Below, piece by piece: positions 55,131 to 62,855 of a stretch of DNA of 64,000 nt. A program made the translations under genes and the position numbers. The notes below the pieces were generated by a model that saw nothing but the letters and a program-made list of their open reading frames with translations, was not told where the DNA came from and did no database searches. The stretch's first letter is position 1, and each line of letters opens with the position of its first letter. The stretch covers positions 231,386,297 through 231,450,296 of the forward strand of contig NC_056740.1 in the NCBI RefSeq assembly GCF_019279795.1, given 5' to 3'. Origin of the DNA: Protopterus annectens. Lineage: Eukaryota > Chordata > Ceratodontiformes > Protopteridae.

Positions 55131-56019
55131 AAATTCCACTAATTCCATGCTTAAAACAGGAGTTCCTATGGTGGGCTCAAGCATGCCAGTCAAACCCAGG
55201 TCTACCCTTTTGCAGATGTCAAGCAAACCAGACCATCACAACAGACGCTTCAGACCTAGGATGGGGGGCCCACATGCTGGACAAATGCGTGCAAGGATTG
55301 TGGACGCAGGATCAACTTCACCTGCACATCAACCTAAAAGAAATGCTGGCAGTAAAACTGGCAATCCAAAAGTTCAGACCATTTCTCAAAGAGGGCCAGT
55401 TGATGATAAGGACAGACAACACCACAGTCATGTGGTACATCAACAAACAGGGAGGCACTCATTCATACCCCTATGCAGAATGACTTTGGAGCTGTGGAAC
55501 CTGGCACTCAGCTACAACATCCAGTTACAGTCAATATTTATACCGATAAAGGAGAATACTCTAGCAGACATATTAAGCAGAACCACATCGGATGCCCACG
55601 AATGGATGCTACACCCGGACATCTTCAAGACCATCTCAAAGAAATGGGGAATGCCTCAGATAGATCTATTCGCTTCCCCTCTCAATCACCAGCTCAAAAA
55701 ATTCTGCACAAGGACATTCCACCCACTGGCATGGAAAGTGGATTCGCTCTCCTTCAGCTGGAAAGGCCTAACAGCATATGCATTCCCACCTCTTCCCTTG
55801 ATACACAAGGTATTACTAAAAATCAAGGAAGAACGCCCAAGGATAACCCTGATAGCTCCAAACTGGCCAAGACAACACTGGTACCCACTGCTGAGGAGCA
55901 TGTCTCGGAACAATATGTGGCCAATACCCCTGATGCCTTTGATGTTAACTCAGAACAACTACAGCATCATGCATCCAAACCTAAAAACGTTGCAACTGAC
56001 TGCATGGAACATCACATAG
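55131..56019 (+). pseudogene. DIRS-G RNase H and methyltransferase-like region
   Basis: The first part (open to 55483) has TITTDASDLGWGAHMLDKCV, LHINLKEMLAVKLAIQKF and IRTDNTTVMWYINKQGG. One missing base near 55475 puts the rest in the frame to 56019: LCRMTLELWNLALSYNIQLQ, ENTLADILSRTTSDAHEWML, QIDLFASPLNHQLKKFCTRT, AYAFPPLPLIHKVLLKI and IAPNWPRQHWYPLL. All RNase H acidic residues are present, and the FPPL block of the MT-like segment is kept. Confidence 0.85.
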
Positions 56020-57043
56020 CAGCAGCTAATCCAGAACTTTCCAAAAGGGTTAAAGATATTATTCTTGAAGCCCACAGACCTTCAACAAGAAGGAACTATG
56101 CAAGAAAATGGAAAAGGTTTGTCATTTGGAGTACTGAAAGAGGAAAAGATGTGTCAAACATAGATATGCCTAACATTCTGGAGTATTTGGCAGAACTTCT
56201 ACATACAGGCCTGTCCTACTCCTCCATCAAGATACATGCATCAGCTATATCAGCAGAATACAGCTTTGATCCACCTGTCTTTCATATCCTTTACTCAGGC
56301 AGTTCCTCAGAGGAATCAAGAATGTAAAACCTCCAAGGAAACCACCATTGCCAGCTTGGGACTTGAACTTTGTGCTAGAAAAGTTGACACTATCACCTTT
56401 GAACCAGCAGCAACAGCAGACCTACAGCATCTATCGTGGAAAACTGCTTTCCTACTGGCAATAACCTCAGCCAGGAGGGTTTCTGAACTTCAGGCCCTAA
56501 TGGCAGTACAGCCCTTCCTAATCTTCCACCAAGATAGTGTCCATGAGGACTAATCCTACATTTATGCCTAAGGTGGTATCCAGAGTGTCTTTAAACCAGG
56601 CAATCCACCTACCTACCTTCTTTCCCAACCCACAAAACAGAGGGGAAAGAATACTGCATACCTTGGATGTACATAGACAGCTACGCTACTACCTGGACAG
56701 AACAAAAAGTAGCAGAAAAACTGACCAGCTTTTTGTAGCCTATGCAACAGGAAGGGAAGGAGCTATTTCCAAACAGACAATCTCCAAATGGATAGGAAAT
56801 TGCATACGATTCTGTTACTCCTTCCATGGAAAACCAATTCCACAGAACATAAGACCTCATTCTACAAGGGCAACAGCCACTACCACAGCCTTCTTACGAG
56901 GAGTGGCAACCAAAGACATTATTGAGGCGGCTACTTGGACCTCCGTGCATACATTTGCCAAGCATTATAATTTGCCTCTATATTCCAGATCCCGAGCAGG
57001 GTTTGCCACTGCTGTACTGCAAGGGATCCTAACCACACCATAA
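56020..57043 (+). pseudogene. DIRS-G tyrosine recombinase (three frames)
   Basis: Three frames cover it. The first (to 56327) has KDIILEAHRPSTRRNYARKW and IKIHASAISAEYSFDPPVF. The second (to 56553) has LLAITSARRVSELQALMAV with the first Arg. The third (56537-57043) has RILHTLDVHRQLRYYLDRTK, IRPHSTRATATTTAFLRG with HxxR, and AKHYNLPLYSRSRAGF with the Tyr. Catalytic residues are all present, but two frameshifts (near 56300 and 56540) inactivate it. Confidence 0.88.
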
Positions 57044-57085
57044 TCTAGTTTTTCCTCCTCCCCTAGTTGGCTATGGTATTCTACC

Positions 57086-57171
57086 GACTGCAGATGCATC
57101 CATGAAGGACATAGTACAGTTTTGTACCTACCATAAATGTAGATGTCCGAACTGGATAGCATCTGCAGTCA
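57086..57171 (+). repeat. DIRS-G internal complementary region
   Basis: 57086-57114 is complementary to the left end (52165-52195), 57115-57149 to the outermost right end (57525-57559), and 57150-57171 to 57504-57525. Confidence 0.92.
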
Positions 57172-57395
57172 AGATTACCCTCCCTCCTTCCCCTCTGTGG
57201 TACTCCTAGGGTGTTTACCCTCCTAATAGCTAGCTGGTGGGGGGAGTCTCTTATGGTGTATTTGTTTGTATATATGTACATACATGCTTATTTTTGTGTT
57301 TACCTCTATCTTTTTGGAAACATCGGCATTTATCCAAATTTTAGCCTTCAAGAGGGCAACTGGCATCTGGGGCAAGAAACACTGAGGAAAATGGC

Positions 57396-57559
57396 TGATG
57401 CCTTTATACCCGAAGACCAACAGAGATGACGCCGGGTGAAGTGCGACTTTGGAATCCGGCCGACTGAAGGGCTGCCTGACGACAGGACAACCCAGTTGTT
57501 ATGACTGCAGATGCTATCCAGTTCGGACATCTACATTTATGGTAGGTACAAAACTGTAC
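57396..57559 (-). repeat. DIRS-G right inverted terminal repeat
   Basis: Pairs with the left repeat from 57396 to 57512, and the outer end GGACATCTACATTTATGGTA...CTGTAC is shared with DIRS-E. Confidence 0.92.
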
Positions 57560-57937
57560 TTTCCTACTGCTAATAATCAGCCAGAGCAGTTTAACCTCAC
57601 TATGTGGCTCAGTTGCCCAGTTTCCCTACAGGACAATCAAGAGATCATTACAGAGAATCCAGATATGTCTGAATCTTTTGATTTGCCATCTAAATTGAAT
57701 ATCTTTGACCAGAGCCTGATGAAATTGAGAAAGATAAAATTGGAAGTGGCCTATTTTAATGAATGTAAACAAGCCAAAGTGGTCCCTAAAGGTCTCAAGT
57801 CCTGGCAATACCCTACAGGGTTGGTGGAAGGATCCACTTTTCATTCAGACTTGATACAGTTGATTGATAGGCATGGATTCGAACTGTTAGACTTGATTAA
57901 AGACCATTACCAACAAGCGGCTGATAATTTTAACTAA
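57560..57937 (+). pseudogene. PLE-H N-terminal region, continued after DIRS-G
   Basis: The frame has FPTANNQPEQFNLTMWLSC, FDLPSKLNIFDQSLMKLRKI, VPKGLKSWQYPTGLVEG and FHSDLIQLIDRHGFELLDLI, then a TAA at 57935. Position before the RT indicates the N-terminal part of the Penelope protein. It has no named domain. Charged helical segments are apparent. The bases 57560-57580 continue PLE sequence from about 52164. Confidence 0.65.
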
Positions 57938-58865
57938 AGAAATAATAAAATTGGATGTGGAAATCAAGAACGATTTGAATTTTCCACCGTTATTTATTTG
58001 ACTATGAGAGGTCATTCAACAGCATTGACCAACATATCAACAAAATTACAGTTAACAAAATAAAAAAACTTAAAAGGGACATTAAAGCCTATGGAGAGGG
58101 TATGGCATATCCTAAACCGCCTCCTTCCCAAGGTAATTATTTGGCCTCTAGTGTGTGTCACTTGGGAAGAATTAGCAACTCCATCATGGAAGAGAGGGCA
58201 CATTCCAGTATATCTATCCAAGAGGAGGCTGATACCTCACTACCTGGAGAGGTAATTCGATGGAGCGATTGTTTGGCTCAACAACATCCAGCTATCCATC
58301 CTGTTCAGGAGGCAGAGAAGTCAAATTTTCAGAACTCAGCCTCTTACCATTCCTCCTACCAGGGCCAGAAGACCAGGAACAAATCCAGGAACAGGAGGAA
58401 TTAGACGAGTCCCAGGACGATGAAGTTCAGCTTACTAGAAAGACATGTGCCATTATCACTAATGCTGATTCAGACTTCAACATTTATAACACTTCTGACT
58501 TTCTCTTTTCCAGTGAGTTGGTGGAATTATTAGCAAAGGGTCTTAACTTCGTCCCTACTAGAAGGGCAGACCTGGCTAAAACCTTACTGGAACTGAAGTT
58601 ATTTGTCAGAAAGTTAAATTTACTCTTTTTGCTGGGCAAGAGAACTAGAGAATTGGGTGTTTTCAATATCCCTAGTACTTACAATCCACCTTTATGTCTA
58701 CCACTTGAAGTGTTTGAACAGATTTGTGAATTGGACATTCGTCATCTATTAAGTCAGTCCCCTTCACCCCATGCTGTCACATTCAACACCAGTAAGAAAG
58801 AAAGAGATCTTTTAGAACTTCTATGTAAAGCACCGGTTAGAGTCATGCAACCCGATAAGGGGGAG
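57938..58865 (+). pseudogene. PLE-H RT N-terminal part (stops, then open frame to a 1-nt gap)
   Basis: Frames are broken at 57938-58260. From 58260 an open frame of 205 residues has LDESQDDEVQLTRKTCAIIT, LLAKGLNFVPTRRADLAKTL and KAPVRVMQPDKGESWW. LSKGLxFxPT- and PDKGG-like blocks precede the RT in Penelope proteins. The last block should read PDKGGVLVV. One G is missing from a run at 58858-58862, which shifts the frame into the RT ORF. Confidence 0.8.
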
Positions 58866-58867
58866 TC

Positions 58868-60271
58868 TTGGTGGTGATGAACCAATGGGATTACATCAGG
58901 AGAATGGAGGATATTTTGATTACCGATACTTACAAGGAAATATCTAGGAATGAGTTAAATGTAGGCATTGCTAGAATCACAGGTTATTATAACGATATGT
59001 TTATTAACAACACAATAGACCTACATTTATTCAATTACATATCTATACCAGCGCTCAAAATCCCTATAATTTTTGGTTCTCCCAAAATCCACAAGAAGCT
59101 TGAAGACCCCCCTATGCGTCCTTTGGTTAGTGCTAGAGGGAGCATAACCTATGCTGGCGCTAAGGTGGTTGACTCTATTTTGAAGAAATATGTAGCGAGT
59201 GAAGTTCAGATTTCAAAGGATTCTTGGTCATTTTTGTCAAGAGTAAATCAAATCCCTTACAGAGCTGATAGTTTCTTTTTAACTATAGATGTGAGGGACT
59301 TGTATTCTTCTATTCCCCATACAGTGGCACTGGACTGGATCTCCAATTTGATGAATTTTAAAGGAGCACCTAAAGAGGAGATACAATTGGTCATCGAATT
59401 GCTGGATATTATTTTATCCAGCAATTATGTAACCTTCAACAGTAAATACTATCTACAAAAAATTGGGGTACCTATGGGTTCTCCATGTGGTGCTAGTGTA
59501 GCTAATTTGGTGATGGCATTTTGGGAAAGGGAATACGTATTTACATATCCTTTGTTCCAGGATAGGGTTTTGTTGTACACACGCTTCCTGGACGACATTT
59601 TTATCATCCTAAAAGGTGACAAAATTACAGCGGACCAACTTTTAAACCATTTCAACTCTTCTACTGATTTCTTAAAATTCACTTTCAACGTGGAAAGTGA
59701 TAAAATTTCTTATTTGGATGTAGATCTTTCTAAAGATAGAAAAGCTAACTGTTACATAGCTAGAATCCATCGTAAAGAAACATTCTCTAACAGCTACCTC
59801 CAGTTCAACAGTTGTCGCCCCTTCTCCCAAAAGAAATCTATCATTAAGGGACAACTGGTGAGAGCTGCGAGAATGGTGACCAGAGACAGTGATTTTGTCA
59901 ATGAATGTAAATTCATGGAGGGTCTTTTTCTAAGGAGAGGGTACCCGGCTGACCTAATTTTAGATTTGGTTTGTGAAGTCCATAATAAGTGGGTGTCAGG
60001 CTTCTATGTACCTATACTAAATTCTTCTAACACCAGTGAGAAATCCAGTACACCTGTCAAGGCAGCCAAGACAATCCACCCCTACAGCTTTATACTTGCC
60101 TATAATGTGGATGTGAAAGATATTATATCAGTCATCCATAAAAATTGGAGTTACCTTATGCAAGATGGGTTGTGTAGGGTGACTGCAAAGGAACTCCCCA
60201 AAATAACATTCAGGAGGGGTAAAAATCTCAAAAATATCTTAGAGTCCAAGTATGAGCTTATGTTGACATGA
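58868..60271 (+). CDS. PLE-H reverse transcriptase (467-residue open frame)
   Basis: Penelope-type RT that would copy element RNA. Motifs in order: IIFGSPKIHKKLEDPPMRPL and VSARGS (Penelope-specific start), FFLTIDVRDLYSSIPH (first Asp), KIGVPMGSPCGASVANLVMA, YTRFLDDIFIIL (catalytic DD), FLKFTFNVESDKISYLDVDL and NSYLQFNSCRPFSQKKSIIK in the thumb. The frame is uninterrupted and all catalytic residues are present. The true N-terminus lies upstream in the preceding frame, so 58868 is only the first ATG after the shift. It ends in TGA at 60269, and the endonuclease continues in another frame. Confidence 0.92.
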   Translation: MVVMNQWDYIRRMEDILITDTYKEISRNELNVGIARITGYYNDMFINNTIDLHLFNYISIPALKIPIIFGSPKIHKKLEDPPMRPLVSARGSITYAGAKVVDSILKKYVASEVQISKDSWSFLSRVNQIPYRADSFFLTIDVRDLYSSIPHTVALDWISNLMNFKGAPKEEIQLVIELLDIILSSNYVTFNSKYYLQKIGVPMGSPCGASVANLVMAFWEREYVFTYPLFQDRVLLYTRFLDDIFIILKGDKITADQLLNHFNSSTDFLKFTFNVESDKISYLDVDLSKDRKANCYIARIHRKETFSNSYLQFNSCRPFSQKKSIIKGQLVRAARMVTRDSDFVNECKFMEGLFLRRGYPADLILDLVCEVHNKWVSGFYVPILNSSNTSEKSSTPVKAAKTIHPYSFILAYNVDVKDIISVIHKNWSYLMQDGLCRVTAKELPKITFRRGKNLKNILESKYELMLT

Positions 60272-60275
60272 TCAG

Positions 60276-60725
60276 GCATGTTCAAATGTAATGTGCCGGT
60301 ACTGTAAGTATATTACGGTGGGTTCATCTTTTGTCATCAGAGACTCTAGATATAAAATACAAGGCAAATTTAACTGTTCCAGTTCAGGAGTCGTCTATCT
60401 AGCTCGGTGTTCCCATTGCCCAGTTTTCTATATCGGCAAGACCGACAGAAAATTGAACGAGTGTATTTATGAACACACATACGCTATTAGAAAAGGTAAG
60501 GTGGAAAATGCCTTGGCGAAACATGCAAAGGAATATCCTTTCCACCTTTTTTCATTCACTATTATCGATCATGTTCGGTCGGATGGCAGGGGTGCTGTTG
60601 ATTCTCTCATTTTGGAGGGAAGAGAACTGCTTTGGCAACTAAGATTGGATGCCTGCCACTACCCGGGTATCAATGATAGATTATCCATTTCTAGCATATT
60701 GAGATTAAAGAGCCTCACTAGATAG
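60276..60725 (+). CDS. PLE-H GIY-YIG endonuclease domain
   Basis: The frame begins CSNVMCRYCKYITVG, with three cysteines spaced like a zinc-binding linker. The nuclease core is GVVYLARCSHCPVFYIGKTD (GIY-YIG as VVY and FYIG), then RKLNECIYEHTYAIRKGK (the catalytic-type Arg and the region of the conserved Glu), NALAKHAKEYPFHLF, and SLILEGRELLWQLRLDA. It ends SISSILRLKSLTR. The frame is open and complete. In PLE-2 the same domain occurs with a frameshift. It nicks the target for primed reverse transcription. It lies one frame off from the RT end, so a single frameshift separates them. Confidence 0.9.
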   Translation, partial: ACSNVMCRYCKYITVGSSFVIRDSRYKIQGKFNCSSSGVVYLARCSHCPVFYIGKTDRKLNECIYEHTYAIRKGKVENALAKHAKEYPFHLFSFTIIDHVRSDGRGAVDSLILEGRELLWQLRLDACHYPGINDRLSISSILRLKSLTR

Positions 60726-60944
60726 GACCTAGTATTCATTCATTTTAACTTTTATTAGCAGTACGGATTAGATGCACATTATATAACAGAATAACATTAG
60801 AATTAATTAGTAGGACCTCAAAGGCATGTGTATGTTGTCTTTTTTTACTTATTATACTTCTATACTAAGTAAAAGTAAAGATATATTGTAATTTGTATGA
60901 TAATTTGTTTATTCAACAAGATTTCATACAGTGGTATTTTAACA
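60726..60944. other. PLE-H 3' untranslated region
   Basis: AT-rich sequence between the endonuclease stop and the right terminal repeat. Confidence 0.6.
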
Positions 60945-61260
60945 TTTCTTTTAAACATTTCAGAGGTTTTTTTTAAATGTTATTAACCTGTTTACCGCTT
61001 TAATGACAATGAAAGGGTATTTAAATGAGAGGTGTTTAAGTGACGTTGTTTCCGTTTCATGCATTTTGTGTTTCTGAGGAAGTTGGTGAATTTTAAACTG
61101 ACGAAAAGCTTGTAGGAAGCTTAAATTTTATTAATATAGACTGTATTTCTTTACTAGTGTTTCCGGTTACTATTTCGGATGTTTTTGAGGAGCGAAGGAG
61201 CGTAGTTATCTGTTATTTTGGTACAGTGTTTGTGCATGTACTTGGTCTGTCGGAGTGTTT
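60945..61260 (+). repeat. PLE-H right terminal repeat
   Basis: Direct repeat of 51458-51777. Contains a hammerhead-like core at 61074-61123. Confidence 0.95.
61074..61123 (+). ncRNA. Candidate hammerhead ribozyme in PLE-H right repeat
   Basis: Same core as the left copy, with stem III a perfect AAGCTT/AAGCTT and loop GTAGG (61106-61122), cleavage predicted after A61123. The one change from the left copy (C to T at 61111) strengthens stem III. Confidence 0.68.
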
Positions 61261-61270
61261 TGATACTCTT
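61261..61270. repeat. PLE-H target duplication, right copy
   Basis: TGATACTCTT, repeated exactly at 51448-51457. Confidence 0.85.
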
Positions 61271-61735
61271 CAAGTACTTTAGTCTCCTACCACAAACCCA
61301 AAGACTTGCTGCTTTGCTTAATTTTTCTCCCTGAGTCTTTGAAAATGAGTATTTAGTTCAGCGTGATTAATGCTGCTAACAGACTGAAATAACTATGCTG
61401 AAAAATTTTTAGTGCTATAGATATCAGAAAATAGATATCATAGTTTTGTCCAGTTGGTATTGTTACTAAGCTGTTTTATACAGGTTCATACATTTTCTTG
61501 TTTGATTTTTAAAAGTCTCAAATGATTAATGCTAACTTTATGGGACGTGATGTGATTGGATTTTAGTAAGCTGTACTTCGTAATTATTTATCAGCAAAAG
61601 GAAGTATGACACACACAGCTGAAGTTTTGCTTACTACTCTGAGAATATTCCCAAGACAGACATATTTCTGTGTGACAGCTTTTAGATGACGAGAATTTTG
61701 CAGAGGCAGTTGTAGTGGGCCCAAGTACTACATGT
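61271..61735. other. Putative intron end, nothing recognised
   Basis: AT-rich sequence between PLE-H and the candidate terminal exon. Confidence 0.5.
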
Positions 61736-61766
61736 ACAGACAGACAGACAGACAGACAGAGACAGA
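61736..61766. repeat. (CAGA)n microsatellite
   Basis: Tandem CAGA/GACA units just upstream of the pyrimidine tract of the candidate exon. Confidence 0.9.
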
Positions 61767-61798
61767 CTTCTACGCTCTTTTTTTTTTCTTATCTTCAG

Positions 61799-61947
61799 AC
61801 AGTGCAAGTCAAGGGAAGTGGTACAGATCTCACTGGGGCTGGCAGAAAGTCACCCAAGACAGCAGCTCGGCAAATGTTAATGGTCATATGGAGCTGCTAT
61901 CAGTGCATGATTTTGCTAGAAAACATCAAAGTATTCTAGAGATATAA
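61799..61947 (+). CDS. Candidate last coding exon of an unidentified host gene
   Basis: A T-rich tract and CTTATCTTCAG acceptor end at 61798. Taking the phase left by the exon at 12680-12758, the first codon is completed as GAC (Asp), then SASQGKWYRSHWGWQKV, QDSSSANVNGHMELLSVHDF and ARKHQSILEI follow to a TAA at 61945. This is 48 codons of unbiased, non-repetitive protein. The other open frame of similar length reads less like protein (Cys-rich end). No repeat is evident here. I do not recognise the family. The gene would be on the + strand with an intron of about 49,040 bases. Confidence 0.6.
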
Positions 61948-62370
61948 TTTTTGGACAACATATTTGAGTACTATACTGGACTTATTTTGTGCTTTTTGAT
62001 GTAGAGGTACTAGAACAGCTACATGTTGAATTTCTTTAAAAAAGTCCATCGACCATCTGTTGTCAAAACATCAGACATTCAAATATCATTGAGACTAAAT
62101 TCAGTCTACAAATGAGAGCAATGTAATATTCTGGATTAGTCTTGCACTGGATACTATCTTCTCAACATTTATCTTGAAACATGATTTTGATATAAAGTCT
62201 TGAATACAATGGAACTAAAATTAAATATTTTCCCTGTTTTTATAAAACAGGCTCTGAATATTTGTTCACGTATGACAGTTCCTATAAAATGGATAATGCG
62301 CATGATGCATCCTCTGAACGAGTTGGGATGATCCTTTTATGCCCAAAAGTAAATAAATACATTTTGTATA
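61948..62370 (+). other. Putative host 3' UTR with polyadenylation signal
   Basis: AT-rich, non-repetitive sequence after the stop. AATAAA at 62352-62357 would place the cleavage site at about 62370. This is inference from position. Confidence 0.45.
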
Positions 62371-62855
62371 TATGCACATCCTTCTTTCTTACCCAGTGTT
62401 GATAAACTTCGAGCTCCTATCAGTCCACTTCTTGTCTGACTCTTTTCATTTTACATCATTTCCACAATCATTATAGTAAACATTTTACAGAGATCAGAGA
62501 AACAAAGTAAAAGGAGTAGAAATGCCAAAAAAGAAGAGAGATGCATTTTGGAGAAATATTTATGAAGACCCTATGTAACACCACATAGATGCTGAATGGA
62601 TAGAGGAAGTAAAAGCAGTAAGGAGTTCAAATGTACAGGATATGAAATGGAATGAAGGGTGCTTTACTCTCTCTCTCTCTCTCTCTCCCCCTTCTAGCCA
62701 TTTTTAGGTTTGTTTTCTTTCTGGTAATTGTTTTTTTTAAGTTGTTGTAGTCACCCTGTCTTGTTCAGCTATACTTTAGACTTGTGCTAGTTGCCTTTGC
62801 TGTCTTTGCTGTGTTTGATGTTTGGGTTATTTTTGTGGTGTGCTTTTGCTGAACT
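62371..62855. other. Non-coding sequence with (CT)n at about 62668
   Basis: A CT dinucleotide run at 62668-62688 is the only clear feature. The DIRS-J left end may lie in 62690-62855. Confidence 0.5.

Larger units (their letters stand above)
52165..57559 (+). mobile_element. DIRS-G, complete, nested in PLE-H
   Basis: Terminal repeats 52165-52317 and 57396-57559, an internal complementary region at 57086-57171, and Gag, RT, RNase H/MT and recombinase between. It interrupts the PLE-H N-terminal coding. The outer right 35 bases are identical in kind to DIRS-E. Coding regions carry more frameshifts than in DIRS-E, but the RT keeps YLDD. Confidence 0.93.
51458..61260 (+). mobile_element. PLE-H, Penelope-like element with direct terminal repeats, split by DIRS-G
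   Basis: Direct terminal repeats at 51458-51777 and 60945-61260 are nearly identical. TGATACTCTT occurs directly outside both (51448-51457 and 61261-61270) as a 10-base target duplication. Coding for an N-terminal region, RT and GIY-YIG endonuclease lies between. DIRS-G (52165-57559) is a later insertion, and without it the element is about 4.4 kb. The RT and endonuclease organisation fits the Neptune/Poseidon type of PLE in fishes and amphibians. Confidence 0.93.

Noticed and set aside
52160-57580. 8-bp target duplication TACTGCTA around DIRS-G
   Set aside because: The right copy is eight bases away from the element end and DIRS elements do not normally duplicate their targets; likely chance.
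61715-61939. Frame ending QMLMVIWSCYQCMILLENIKVF as the host exon product
   Set aside because: It starts in the CAGA microsatellite; the alternative frame matches the phase of the upstream exon and reads more like protein.
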